From the NCBI RefSeq assembly GCF_018324685.1, contig NZ_AP023354.1, positions 3,224,001-3,288,000 on the forward strand: a DNA stretch of 64,000 bases, in the 5' to 3' direction. How positions within the stretch are numbered: position 1 is the stretch's first letter; every line of letters starts with the position of its first letter. Below the pieces are notes generated by a model, which searched no databases, was not told the DNA's origin, and was given only the letters and a program-made list of their open reading frames with translations. Both the position numbers and the translations under genes were made by a program. The DNA is from Actinocatenispora sera (lineage in GTDB: Bacteria > Actinomycetota > Actinomycetes > Mycobacteriales > Micromonosporaceae). This document shows positions 44,504 through 53,165 of this stretch, piece by piece.

Positions 44504-45160
44504 TCAGTCGTCCGGGCGGCCGTCGGCCAGCGGAAAGTTCGAGATACCGCGCCAGGCGAGCGCCGCGACCAGCGCGATCGCGTCCGGCTTGGGCACCGCG
44601 CGGGCCGACGCGAGCCAGAACCGGGCGGCGTTCTCGGCGGCACCGGTCAGCGCCACGGCGAGCAGCTCGGCACGGTCCCGACTGACCCCGGTGTCGGCCA
44701 TGATCGTCTCGGTCACCGCCTCGATGCAGCCCCGTTCGGCCCGCTCCACCCGTTCGGCCACCGCCGGGTCGTTGCGCAGGTCGGACTCGAAGACCAGCCG
44801 GTACGCCTCGCCCTCACCGTCGACGAAGTCGAAGTAGGCCTGCATGGCGCCGGCCACCCTGACCTTGTTGTCGCTGGTCGCGGCCATCGCCTCGCGTACC
44901 CGGCTGACCAGGGCGTCGCAGTGCTTGTCCAGCAGCGCCAGGTAGAGCTCGAGCTTGCCGGGGAAGTGCTGGTACAGCACCGGCTTGGAGACGCCGGCCC
45001 GCTCGGCGATGTCATCCATCGCGGCGGCGTGGTAGCCCTGCGCGACGAACACCTCCTGGGCGGCGGCGAGCAGCTGGGCGCGGCGCTGGGATCGCGGCAT
45101 CCGGACCGGCTGCGGCCGGGTCGCGCCGGAGCGCGCCGCCGGGCCGGGATGCGCGGTCAT
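44504..45160 (-). CDS. TetR-family transcriptional regulator
   Basis: The 218-aa protein has a helix-turn-helix (LLAAAQEVFVAQGYHAAAMDDIAERAGVSKPVLYQHFPGKLELYLALLDKH) and a helical ligand domain ending with WRGISNFPL. It matches the regulator that neighbours DUF3107 in mycobacteria (Rv3208 group), whose role is unclear. The ATG at 45160 is favoured, with ATGs at 45175 and 45100 as alternatives. None has a strong ribosome site. Confidence 0.92.
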   Translation of the reverse strand: MTAHPGPAARSGATRPQPVRMPRSQRRAQLLAAAQEVFVAQGYHAAAMDDIAERAGVSKPVLYQHFPGKLELYLALLDKHCDALVSRVREAMAATSDNKVRVAGAMQAYFDFVDGEGEAYRLVFESDLRNDPAVAERVERAERGCIEAVTETIMADTGVSRDRAELLAVALTGAAENAARFWLASARAVPKPDAIALVAALAWRGISNFPLADGRPDD

Positions 45161-45790
45161 GCCGACACCCGGCATGCCGCGGGCACCCGACAGGGGCACC
45201 TGGTCGGTAACACGTATGCCCGCATGAGTGGCCTCGCTTTGCTGCGGCGGACCCGGCCACGTCGCGGGGCTGCGGTGCGGTCCATGGCCGGCTGTTCTCT
45301 GTGAGCCTAACGGAGTCCGGGAGCGTCCCCTCCCGACCCGCGCAGTACCGGACGAGTCGCTGTGCGCCGTCAGGCGCCGGACAGACGTGATCTTCCGGTA
45401 CCGACGGGTAACGGCGGCCTGCACGATAGCCTGCGGGCCGCGCCGCCCCAGGTGCCTGCCGGCCGCGTTGCCGGCACGAGCGCGTGCGACACCGGTCCGC
45501 ACCCGTACCTCCGCCTTGCCGGCGGACGAAGGGGACTCGCCGCGACTCCACCGCTGTCGCGCACCAAGTCGTACCGTTGCCGTGGTTTCGGTGCGACCGC
45601 CGTCGCTGTGCCACGCCGAGCCAGCGGCGCATAATGTTCGCCGATCCGGCACAATCGGCGGACACCGGCGGGCACGGCACGGCACGACCCGCTCCGGCAG
45701 GTCGACCCGCGCGGGCGGGGCGAGCAGCGGCGGCCCGTGCGGCCGAGCCGGTGTGGCCGAGGACGGGACAACCGGGTGGGGAGCGTGCGG
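45161..45790. other. 630-base intergenic region
   Basis: This is the longest gap in the window, between the divergent TetR gene and the disordered-protein gene. Open frames on both strands have shadow-like composition (Arg/Pro/Ala-rich, no motif), and I find no RNA gene. It presumably holds two promoters; neither is recognisable with confidence. Confidence 0.45.
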
Positions 45791-48337
45791 GTGTACGAGC
45801 CGACCAGACCAGATCCGCCGGCGCCGGACGACTCCGGTTCGCGCGGCTACCGGATCGGTCCGTGGCCGCCGGTGCCCGCCGAGCCGTCGGGGGCGCCGGA
45901 CACCGAGTCCACCGCCCGGCTGTCTCGCCGGCACCAGCGAGCCGAGCCCGAACCGCCGGCCGAGCCGCCCGCGCCGGCCCGGCCGCGGCGCCGGCACGGC
46001 CGCGACGACACCACCCAGACACCGATCCTCGGGCAGATGCCCGCCGCGTTCGGCGCCCCCGGCCCGGTCCCGCAGTGGGCCTCGCCGGAGCCCACCGAAC
46101 CGGTGCCGCCCGCCTCCGCTGGGCCGTGGCCGCCGACCGAGCCGTCCGGCCCGCGGTCCGCACCCGGACCGGGTCAGTGGCCCGCGCCGGAGCCGTCCGG
46201 TCAGTGGGCCGAGCCGGAGCCGTCCGGCCAGTGGTCCGCTCCGGTCCAGGACGGCCAGTGGCTCGCGCCGGGCGGGTTCGCGGCGCCGCCGGAGCTGCCG
46301 GCCGCACCGGTCGATCGGTCGAGTCGCTGGCCGGCACCGCCGGCCGAGGCGGCGGACGACTGGTTGGCGCTGCCCGAGCAGCCCGGATGGGGCGCGCCGG
46401 GGCAGCCAGGGCAGCCGGCACGACCTGGCCAGCCGGATCAACCGGGCCAGCCGGATCAACCGGGCCAGCCGGATCGACCCGGCCAGCCGGCACCGTCCGG
46501 CCACTGGTCCGCGCCACCCGCGCCGTCGGCGCCACCCGGGCCGTCCGAGACGCCGGCGCCACCCGGGCCGTCCGAGCCGTCCGGCCAGTGGTCGGCGCCG
46601 CCCGCCGCGGCGGCGGCCCGGCGGGCCCGGCACGCGCACCCGGACACCGCCCCCGGGCCGGGCGACGGATCGTCGATGTTCGGCTTCGAGCCGACCACCC
46701 GGCACGCGCCGGCAGGGCCGGACGAGCCCGCGCCGGCCCTGCCGGTGCGGCTCGGGCCGTTGCCGCCGAGGCTCGAACCGCCGACCGGGCGACCGCCGGC
46801 CGGGCCCCCCGCGTTCGGACAACCAGGCGCGTTCGGCCAGCCCGGCGCGTTCGGCCAACCAGGCGCGTTCGGTCAACCAGGTGCGCCCGGCCAGCCCGGC
46901 GCCGCCCCGGCCGGCCCGCAGTCCGGGAACGGCGCGGCTGCCGGGCGCCAGCCCGAAGCGGCCCACCCCGGGCCCGGCCAGCCGGGGCCGGAGGCGCCGG
47001 ACGCCGCGGTGTGGGGGACACCGCCCGCCTCGATCCCGCCGTACCCGCAGCGGCCGGGGGACCAGCCGCACGCCTCGGCGTATCCGGACGGCTCGACCTC
47101 GGCGCTGCCGTACGTGCCGACGCCGGAGACGGCGGAGTTCACCTCGCCGTTCCCGCCGCCCGCCAGCGGGCCGACGCCGGCGGCCGGTGCGACCGCGCCG
47201 CCGGAGTACGGGCCGGCCGGTGACACCGGGCCGACGTCCACCGGCGCGCTGCCGCCGGCGGTGGACCCGTTCGGACGGCATGCGGCGCCGGCCGAGGACG
47301 GGAAGTGGACGGTGCCGCCGCGGGTGCAGTCCGCGATCGACGCGGTACGAGCGTCGCGCCCGGGCCGGCACGGCGCCGATCGCGCCCCCGCCGGTGGAGC
47401 GGACGTCGGCGGGCCGGCGCCGGAACGGTTCGGTGCGCCCGCCGACGGCGGGAGCGGGCCGGAACGCGCGGACCGCGCCAGCGAACCGGGCACCGAGGCC
47501 GCCGTCCCCACCCGTACGACGCCGGGCCCGGCAGGGGCGGGAGGGCGGCGCTCCCGGGCGGCCACCGGTGATGCCGCGGCGCGGGGTGGCGCGGACACGC
47601 CGACCACCGAGACGCCGGTGCTGGCCACCCCGACCCGGGTGGACGCCGAGAGCGTGCTGGCAGCCGTACGGGACGTGCCCGGGGTGCGCGGTGCCGACCT
47701 GCGCACCGACGCCTCCGGCGGCCGCACGCTGCGGCTGGACGTGGCGGACGGGGTGAACGCCGAGGAGATCACCGCCGCCGCCGGGGACGCGCTGCGCGAC
47801 CGGCTCGGGGTGGAGGCGAGGCTGACCGTCGCCGATGTCGACGAGGAGCTGGACGCCGCCCCGGACGACCGGGCCGAGCTGGACCGGACCGCCGCCGGCG
47901 CCGCGACGCCGGCGCTACGCGCACCCGGCCGGGGGGGCGATCCACGGGCGGTGATCGAACGCATCCAGGTCGCCACCGCCGGCTCGGAGTGCGCGGTCGA
48001 GGTGTGCCTGACCGCCGAGGGGGTGCGCGCGGTCGGCCGGGCCGGCGGCCCGGCGCTCGACCCGTACCTGTTGCGGGTGGCGGCGCAGGCGACGGCCGAC
48101 GCGGTCGGGGTGTTGGTGGCCGGCCGGGCCCGCTGCGCGGTCGAACACGTCGACGTGGTGACCGCCGGTCCGTGCCGGGTGGTGGTGGTCGTGCTGGTGC
48201 TGCTCGCCGGCGACACGGCGGAGCGGCTGGTCGGCTCGGCGGTCGCCGGCGGTGACCCGCGGCAGGCCACGGTGCGGGCCACCATGGCCGCGCTCAACCG
48301 CCGGCTGGTCCCGCTGCTGGACGCGGTCCTCGCCTGA
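45791..48337 (+). CDS. Large Pro-rich disordered protein with conserved C-terminal domain
   Basis: The 848-aa protein has about 600 residues of Pro/Gly/Ala/Gln-rich disorder with the repeats SGQWxAPEP, GQPDQP (18-bp DNA repeat near 46430) and FGQPGA (four copies near 46810-46880). About 220 ordered residues follow, with RVDAESVLAAVRDVPGVRGADLRTD and RAVIERIQVATAGSECAVEVCLTAEG and a hydrophobic stretch VVVVVLVLLAG. No signal peptide is seen, so it is probably a cytosolic scaffold. GGGGAG precedes the GTG at 45791 by seven bases; 45776 is an alternative. Confidence 0.75.
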   Translation: MYEPTRPDPPAPDDSGSRGYRIGPWPPVPAEPSGAPDTESTARLSRRHQRAEPEPPAEPPAPARPRRRHGRDDTTQTPILGQMPAAFGAPGPVPQWASPEPTEPVPPASAGPWPPTEPSGPRSAPGPGQWPAPEPSGQWAEPEPSGQWSAPVQDGQWLAPGGFAAPPELPAAPVDRSSRWPAPPAEAADDWLALPEQPGWGAPGQPGQPARPGQPDQPGQPDQPGQPDRPGQPAPSGHWSAPPAPSAPPGPSETPAPPGPSEPSGQWSAPPAAAAARRARHAHPDTAPGPGDGSSMFGFEPTTRHAPAGPDEPAPALPVRLGPLPPRLEPPTGRPPAGPPAFGQPGAFGQPGAFGQPGAFGQPGAPGQPGAAPAGPQSGNGAAAGRQPEAAHPGPGQPGPEAPDAAVWGTPPASIPPYPQRPGDQPHASAYPDGSTSALPYVPTPETAEFTSPFPPPASGPTPAAGATAPPEYGPAGDTGPTSTGALPPAVDPFGRHAAPAEDGKWTVPPRVQSAIDAVRASRPGRHGADRAPAGGADVGGPAPERFGAPADGGSGPERADRASEPGTEAAVPTRTTPGPAGAGGRRSRAATGDAAARGGADTPTTETPVLATPTRVDAESVLAAVRDVPGVRGADLRTDASGGRTLRLDVADGVNAEEITAAAGDALRDRLGVEARLTVADVDEELDAAPDDRAELDRTAAGAATPALRAPGRGGDPRAVIERIQVATAGSECAVEVCLTAEGVRAVGRAGGPALDPYLLRVAAQATADAVGVLVAGRARCAVEHVDVVTAGPCRVVVVVLVLLAGDTAERLVGSAVAGGDPRQATVRATMAALNRRLVPLLDAVLA

Positions 48338-48447
48338 GCAGCGGACCCGCCCGGGACGCTCGTCGCTGGCCGCGGCGATCGGTACCCAGTCGCTGGTCGC
48401 TGGCCGGGCAACCGGACCGGGGCGCCGGACCCGCCCGTGGACGCGAA

Positions 48448-48480
48448 ACGGCCGGTGCCCCGTGGCGGGGCACCGGCCGT
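48448..48480. terminator. 14-bp perfect hairpin between convergent genes
   Basis: ACGGCCGGTGCCCC (48448-48461) pairs perfectly with GGGGCACCGGCCGT (48467-48480) around GTGGC. It lies 14 bases beyond the NlpC/P60 gene's stop and should terminate that gene; the disordered-protein transcript also ends towards it. Confidence 0.8.
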
Positions 48481-48493
48481 GCCGGTACTGCGA

Positions 48494-49477
48494 TCAGGGG
48501 CGACCGATGCCGTAGACCGGCATCATGTCGATCGACGACACCTTGACCACCTCGCCGAACGTCGGCGCGTGGATCACCTTGCCGCCGCCGACGTAGATCG
48601 CGACGTGCCCGAGATTCTCGTAGAACACGAGGTCACCGGGGGCGATCTGGCTGCGGCTGAGGTGCGTGATCTGGTTGTACTGGTCGGCCGCCACGTGCGG
48701 CAGGCTCACCCCGGCCTTCGCCCACGCGGCGAGCGTGAGCCCGGAGCAGTCGTACGAGTCGGGCCCGGCCGCGGCCCACGCGTACGGCTTGCCGAGCTGC
48801 GCGTAGGCGAAGTCGACGACCGCGCCGGCGCGACCGGACACCTTCGGCGGGGTCTGCCCGGAGCCGGTGCCGGTCGTCTCGGTGGCGCTGCCGTACGCCT
48901 CCTCGCGCAGCTTCTTGAGCTTGTCGACCTTGGCCGAGATCGACGCCTTCTTCTTCTTCAGGTCCTTGACCTGCTTGCTCTGCTTGGCGTACAGCGCGGC
49001 GAGCTTCTCGTGCTGCCCGTCGAGCTTGCGCTTCGCGGTGATCAGCGAGCGGATCTGGTCGGACTGCTGTGCGCTGAGCCGGTTGAGCGTGGCGATGTTG
49101 TTCAGCGTGTCGCTGGAGCTGCCGTTCAGTACCGCGTTCCAGGCGGTGGCCGGGCCACCCTTGTACGCGGCGGCGGCGATCGCGTCGACCTGCTTCTGCG
49201 CGGTGGCGACCTTGCCGGACAGCGGCTTGAGCTTCTTGTCGACCGCGGCGATGCGCTTCTTGGTCTTCTTCTGCTCTTCGGTGATCTTGTTGTACTGCTC
49301 GACGACCTTCTCGAACTGGGTCGACTGCTGCTTGATCTGCTGCTCCAGATCGGCCTGCGACGGTGCGCCGTGTGCCGGCGTGGTACCGACGAGGGATGCG
49401 GCGGCCACCGCGGCGGCCGCGACCGCGGCCAGTCCGATCGCGCGCAGCGACGCCCACCGGGGGCGTGCAGTGTCCAT
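48494..49477 (-). CDS. Secreted NlpC/P60 peptidoglycan hydrolase
   Basis: The 327-aa protein has a signal peptide (GLAAVAAAAVAAASLVGTTPAHGA) and a long coiled-coil region (residues 40-195, Lys/Gln/Glu-rich, as in RipA- and PcsB-like proteins). Its C-terminal NlpC/P60 domain has Cys244 (YDCSGLT), His291 (GHVAIYVGG) and His303 (VIHAP) as the catalytic triad. It cleaves peptide bonds of the cell wall, usually D-Glu to the diamino acid. A c-di-AMP riboswitch lies in its leader, linking it to osmotic and wall homeostasis. Confidence 0.95.
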   Translation of the reverse strand: MDTARPRWASLRAIGLAAVAAAAVAAASLVGTTPAHGAPSQADLEQQIKQQSTQFEKVVEQYNKITEEQKKTKKRIAAVDKKLKPLSGKVATAQKQVDAIAAAAYKGGPATAWNAVLNGSSSDTLNNIATLNRLSAQQSDQIRSLITAKRKLDGQHEKLAALYAKQSKQVKDLKKKKASISAKVDKLKKLREEAYGSATETTGTGSGQTPPKVSGRAGAVVDFAYAQLGKPYAWAAAGPDSYDCSGLTLAAWAKAGVSLPHVAADQYNQITHLSRSQIAPGDLVFYENLGHVAIYVGGGKVIHAPTFGEVVKVSSIDMMPVYGIGRP

Positions 49478-49502
49478 GCGGGTCTGCGCCCTTCTTCCTC
49501 AG

Positions 49503-49632
49503 ACCGCCTACCGGGTTAGCTGACGGGTTCGGACGGGAAGAGCGCCCTACCGGGACTATGGCCTGTCCATGGCCCCGGATTCACCCCGTGGTACGGGTGG
49601 GTCCTCGGCTCGCCTGGCGGCGACTCGGCGGT
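49503..49632 (-). ncRNA. c-di-AMP (ydaO/yuaA) riboswitch
   Basis: On the minus strand the leader reads ACCGCCGAGTCGCCGCC, then GAGGACCCACC, CGGGGTGAATCC, GGTAGGGCGCTCTTCCC and finally CGAACCCGTCAGCTAACC before GGTAGGCGGT. These are the signature pieces of the ydaO aptamer. P1 closes with ACCGCC (plus 49627-49632) against GGCGGT (plus 49503-49508). The hydrolase start is 26 bases further on, so translation or early transcription can be controlled. Such riboswitches are known before actinobacterial wall hydrolase genes. Confidence 0.85.
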
Positions 49633-49802
49633 GCCGTCCGGAGCTGCCCGACGGGGCGGCGGGGGGCCGGACGACCCCGTTACCGTAGCCGCTGGCGCGA
49701 CGTGGTCAACGCCGTCGCGACCGGGTCGGTGACCATCCCCACAACACGGTGACCGACCGTCGGTGACTGACTGCGGATCCGTTGGTACGAGCGGAACTCG
49801 CG

Positions 49803-49825
49803 CGCCGCACCGTGGTCGTGCGGCG
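49803..49825. terminator. Hairpin after the prenyltransferase gene
   Basis: CGCCGCAC and GTGCGGCG pair over 8 bp around a 7-base loop (CGTGGTC). It lies 15 bases beyond the prenyltransferase stop on the minus strand. Confidence 0.5.
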
Positions 49826-49839
49826 GCACGGCGTGAGCG

Positions 49840-50598
49840 TCACGCACCGAAGCGGCGCTGCCGCTCCGCGTACGAACGGAGCGCGCGCAGGAAGTCCACC
49901 CGGCGGAAGGCCGGCCAGTAGACGTCACAGAAGTACAGCTCGGAGTAGGCGGACTGCCACAGCAGGAATCCGGAGAGTCGCCGCTCGCCGCTGGTACGGA
50001 TGACGAGGTCGGGGTCGGGCAGGTCGGCCGTGTAGAGGTGCGCGGCGATGTCGTCCGCGGACAGCGTCGCGGCCAGCTCGTCCATCCCGGTACCGGCCGC
50101 GGCGGCGTCGGTCAGCAGCGAGCGGAACGCGTCCACCAGCTCCTGCCGGCCGCCGTACCCGATCGCGATCGTCAGGCACGGCCCGGTCTCCGGGCTCTGG
50201 TCGGCGGCGAGCTTCAGCGCGTGCGCGGTCGAGTCCGGCAGCAGTTCCAGCCGGCCCGCCACCCGCAGCCGCCACCCGGCCCGCGGGTTGGTCGCGCGCT
50301 GCTCGATCATCCGCATCAGCGAGTCGAGCTCGCCCCGGTCGCGCCGGGCCAGGTTCTCGGTGGACGCGACGAACACGGTGACGTGGTCGATGCCCAGCTC
50401 CGTGCACCAGTCGAGCAGGTCGTCGATGTGGTCGGCGCCGGCCTGGTGGCCCATGCTGACGCTGGCCAGGCCGGCGGCGCGGGCCCAGCGCCGGTTGCCG
50501 TCCATGATCAGACCGACGTGCCGCGGGCAGTCGGTGCGGGCGAGCGCGGCGAACAGCCGCCGCTCGTACAGGCGGTAGAGCAGGTCGCGGGGCGTCAT
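49840..50598 (-). CDS. uppS: Isoprenyl (cis-prenyl) diphosphate synthase
   Basis: The 252-aa enzyme shows the cis-prenyltransferase motifs HVGLIMDGNRRWARAAG with catalytic Asp, HQAGADHIDDLLDWC, TVFVASTENLARRDRGEL, IAIGYGGRQELVDA and DLVIRTSGERRLSGFLLWQSAYSELYF. It condenses isopentenyl diphosphate into Z-polyprenyl diphosphate, the carrier of wall building blocks. The MTPRDLLYRLYERR start resembles the second, short-chain type in actinobacteria (Rv1086-like), so the product may be short-chain. The ATG at 50598 is favoured over 50628. Confidence 0.93.
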   Translation of the reverse strand: MTPRDLLYRLYERRLFAALARTDCPRHVGLIMDGNRRWARAAGLASVSMGHQAGADHIDDLLDWCTELGIDHVTVFVASTENLARRDRGELDSLMRMIEQRATNPRAGWRLRVAGRLELLPDSTAHALKLAADQSPETGPCLTIAIGYGGRQELVDAFRSLLTDAAAAGTGMDELAATLSADDIAAHLYTADLPDPDLVIRTSGERRLSGFLLWQSAYSELYFCDVYWPAFRRVDFLRALRSYAERQRRFGA

Positions 50599-50658
50599 CC
50601 GGCCAGCCAACCAGCCGGATGTGTGCATTCGGCGAAGAACCTGTGCGCGTAGCGCAGA

Positions 50659-50690
50659 AGGCCCGGCACCGCAGCCGCGGTGCCGGGCCT
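50659..50690. terminator. 14-bp hairpin terminator
   Basis: AGGCCCGGCACCGC (50659-50672) pairs perfectly with GCGGTGCCGGGCCT (50677-50690), loop AGCC. It lies between the calcium-repeat gene's stop and the prenyltransferase, both on the minus strand, so it ends the upstream gene's transcript. Confidence 0.8.
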
Positions 50691-50728
50691 CGGGGCGGCC
50701 GGCGGGTCCCCGCTCGCGGGTGACCGGG

Positions 50729-51280
50729 TCAGCGCGCGAACGGGTTCAGCGTCGGGTCGTCCGGGTCGCTCACGCCGTCCGAGTAGTGCACGGTGTCGAG
50801 CGTGCCGTCGCCGTCGGTGTCGGTGGCGACCGCGTCGATGTTGCCGTCCTCGTTCCGGTCGACGCCCACCTGGTCGAGGTTGCCGTCGCCGTTGCTGTCC
50901 ACCGCGTAGGTGTCGGCGGTGCCGTCGTAGTTCTGGTCCGCGACGACCTGGTCGACGTTGCCGTCGCCGTCGGTGTCGCGCCCCACCAGGTCGATGTGGC
51001 CGTCGCCGTCGCGGTCGGCGTAGACGGTGTCGGCGGTGCCGTCGCCGTTGCTGTCGACCACCTCGGTGTCGAGCCGGCCATCACCGTTGGTGTCGTAGAA
51101 GACCTCGTTGGCGACGCCGTCGCCGTCGGTGTCGACCATGACCATGTCCGCCACGCCGTCGTGGTCGGTGTCGACGATCATCGTCTCGCTGCCGTCGGTG
51201 TGCTGCTCGACGACCACGTCGTCGGCCAGACCGTCGCCGTTCACGTCGACCGAGCTGTCGCCGCTGTCGAAGTCGCTCAT
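50729..51280 (-). CDS. Acidic calcium-binding repeat protein
   Basis: The 183-aa protein is almost entirely made of 11 motifs of the type DTDGDGVAD or DSNGDGTAD, the DxDxDG calcium loop of EF-hand and thrombospondin type 3-like repeats, spaced about 13-15 residues apart. It is very acidic and has no signal peptide or membrane helix. GGAGGGGACC precedes the ATG at 51280. It probably binds several Ca2+ ions and folds on binding; the location and partner are unknown. Confidence 0.88.
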   Translation of the reverse strand: MSDFDSGDSSVDVNGDGLADDVVVEQHTDGSETMIVDTDHDGVADMVMVDTDGDGVANEVFYDTNGDGRLDTEVVDSNGDGTADTVYADRDGDGHIDLVGRDTDGDGNVDQVVADQNYDGTADTYAVDSNGDGNLDQVGVDRNEDGNIDAVATDTDGDGTLDTVHYSDGVSDPDDPTLNPFAR

Positions 51281-51494
51281 GGTCCCCTCCATGGAGAACC
51301 CGCGTGCCGCGGGAGGTCGAGATCCCGCGCTGCCGCGGGGCCGTTGGCTGCGACGGTTTCGCCGGTCGCGATCCGTTGCTGGGGCCAACAGTGCCAGAGG
51401 GGTACCAGCCGGGCCATCGCGGATTCGTGCCACGTCCTCCCGGCCGGCGTAGGCCGGGTTCCCGCTGGTGAGCGCGGGCGGCGGGTGCGATGGG

Positions 51495-51860
51495 TCAGCC
51501 GGCGCTGGAGGCCGAGCCGAGCAGTGCCTCGATCGCCTCGTCCAGGTCGGGGTAGAGGTTGAAGATCGTGGTCAGCTGGGTCAGCTCCAGGATGTCCAGC
51601 ACCCGGCGCGGGGCGGCGGCGATCGCCAGCCGGTGGCCGGAGTTACGACCCTGCTGGTATCCGGCGACGAGCACACCCAGCCCGGTGGAGTCGAGGAAAT
51701 CGACGCCGGACATCTCGACCACGGCGTCCCGCTCGGCGAGCGCCGTGGTCAACTCCTCGCGCAGCCGCCACGCGGTGTCCACGTCGATGTCGCCGGAGAC
51801 CGTGAGCACGGCGAGTTCGTCGCGGTCGGCGCGGGCCAGCTCGAACGTCGGGCGGCTCAT
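51495..51860 (-). CDS. STAS-domain anti-sigma factor antagonist
   Basis: The 121-aa protein is a single STAS domain: LAVLTVSGDIDVDTAWRLREEL at the start and VVEMSGVDFLDSTGLGVLVAGYQQ in the centre, with DSTG holding the phosphorylated Ser/Thr. It matches the SpoIIAA/RsbV family, which frees a sigma factor by binding an anti-sigma kinase. No such kinase or sigma factor is next to it. Confidence 0.93.
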   Translation of the reverse strand: MSRPTFELARADRDELAVLTVSGDIDVDTAWRLREELTTALAERDAVVEMSGVDFLDSTGLGVLVAGYQQGRNSGHRLAIAAAPRRVLDILELTQLTTIFNLYPDLDEAIEALLGSASSAG

Positions 51861-52127
51861 CGCCCAGGCTCCAGCCCTGCGGTACGCAGCATTCCCATCC
51901 TCATGAGCATGTCCCGATTCTCCCTGAGCCGCCGGACAACACAGTGTCTCCTACCCGCCGACGGGCAGTTCCTAACGGGTTGCCACGGAAGAACTTGCGG
52001 GGAGCAACCGCATCAACCAGTTACTGTCCGACGTCACGGTGAGGGTACGGCACGCGCCGCCCGAACGGGCACGTTCCGGGGCCGGCCGGTATGCCGGCCG
52101 ACCGGCCGTGCCGGCACCCGCGGGCCG

Positions 52128-53000
52128 TCAGCGCAGCGTGTCGGCGAGTTCGAAGACGGCCCGGACCAGCCGGGACCGGCTCGCGTCGCGCCGGCAGGCG
52201 AGGTACTGGGTCAGGTCGAGGTCGAGACCGGGCAGCGCCAGCACGGCGAGGCGCGGATCGGGTGGCAGTTCGGCGTCCGAGACCACCCCGACGCCGAGGC
52301 CGACGGCGACCGCGGAGTGCACCGCCTCCCGGCTGTCGACCTCGATCAGCTCCGGCCACTCGGCGAGCGACCGGCCGGCGGCGGCAAGGGCCCGTTCGAA
52401 CACCCGGCGGGTGGTCGAGCCGCTTTCCCGGATGACCAGCTGGGTACCGGCCAGCTCGTCCAGCGTCACCTCGGTGCGCGCGCCGAGCGGGTGCCGGCGC
52501 GCGACGAACGCGACGACCCGGTCCCGCCGTACCGGCACGGCATGCAGCCGCGGATCGTGCCCGCCGGCGGCAGTGAGCGCCACGTCGACCCGGTCGGCCA
52601 CCAGCTCGGCGAGCACCTGCTCGGAGTTGCCGGTCGACAGCGCGACCCGCACCCCCGGGTACCGGTCGCGCAGCGCGGCGAGCAGCGGCATCACGTGCAT
52701 CGGCGCGTCGGCGCCCAGGCGCAGCCGGCCGGTACGCAGCCGGGCGCCGTCGTCGAGGATCTGGTCGGCCTCGTCGGCGGTGGCGAACAGCCGGCCGGTG
52801 CACTCGTGCAGCACGGCGCCGAGTTCGGTCAGCGTGACGCGGCGGCCGGTGCGATGGAACAGCACCACACCGTAGCTGCGCTCCAACGCCCTGACCTGCT
52901 CGGACAGCGTGGGCTGGCTGATGTGCAGGCGTTGCGCGGCGCGGCCGAAGCTGCCCTCGGTCGCCACCGCGTGGAACGACCGCAGGTGGAGGAGATTCAT
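52128..53000 (-). CDS. LysR-family transcriptional regulator
   Basis: The 290-aa protein has a LysR winged helix at the N-terminus (LLHLRSFHAVATEGSFGRAAQRLHISQPTLSEQVRALERSYGVVLFHRT) and a periplasmic-binding-like effector domain (LRLGADAPMHVMPLLAALRDRYPGV). It is divergent from the alkaline-phosphatase-like/EamA pair, which it probably regulates. The inducer is unknown; LysR proteins next to such pairs sometimes respond to phosphonates. Confidence 0.93.
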   Translation of the reverse strand: MNLLHLRSFHAVATEGSFGRAAQRLHISQPTLSEQVRALERSYGVVLFHRTGRRVTLTELGAVLHECTGRLFATADEADQILDDGARLRTGRLRLGADAPMHVMPLLAALRDRYPGVRVALSTGNSEQVLAELVADRVDVALTAAGGHDPRLHAVPVRRDRVVAFVARRHPLGARTEVTLDELAGTQLVIRESGSTTRRVFERALAAAGRSLAEWPELIEVDSREAVHSAVAVGLGVGVVSDAELPPDPRLAVLALPGLDLDLTQYLACRRDASRSRLVRAVFELADTLR

Positions 53001-53015
53001 AGATCAGACCGATCT
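53001..53015. promoter_or_regulatory. AGATC-N5-GATCT inverted repeat at the LysR start
   Basis: AGATC (53001-53005) and GATCT (53011-53015) flank AGACC directly before the LysR ATG. It is a likely LysR-type autoregulatory site, judged by position and symmetry only. Confidence 0.4.
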
Positions 53016-53165
53016 CGACCATAGGAAGTTTCGACTGGACCGATCGTAGCGGCTCTCCCAGAATGGCGTTGGCTGCCTGCGAGCCGGGCGCCGGCGGTCC
53101 GTTCAACTCACGTAGCTCAGCCGTGCCGGACGCATGCGCGAGACGTGTTACCCCGGAGGAGACCG

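Noticed and set aside
46420-46900. Regular repeats that could suggest a CRISPR array
   Set aside because: They are 18-bp in-frame codon repeats encoding GQPDQP and FGQPGA, with no spacers and no cas genes.
44504-47371. A single long minus-strand protein reaching from the TetR gene into the 46-47 kb region
   Set aside because: Only the last 218 residues are a TetR protein. The rest is Arg/Gly/Pro-rich antisense of the disordered-protein gene.
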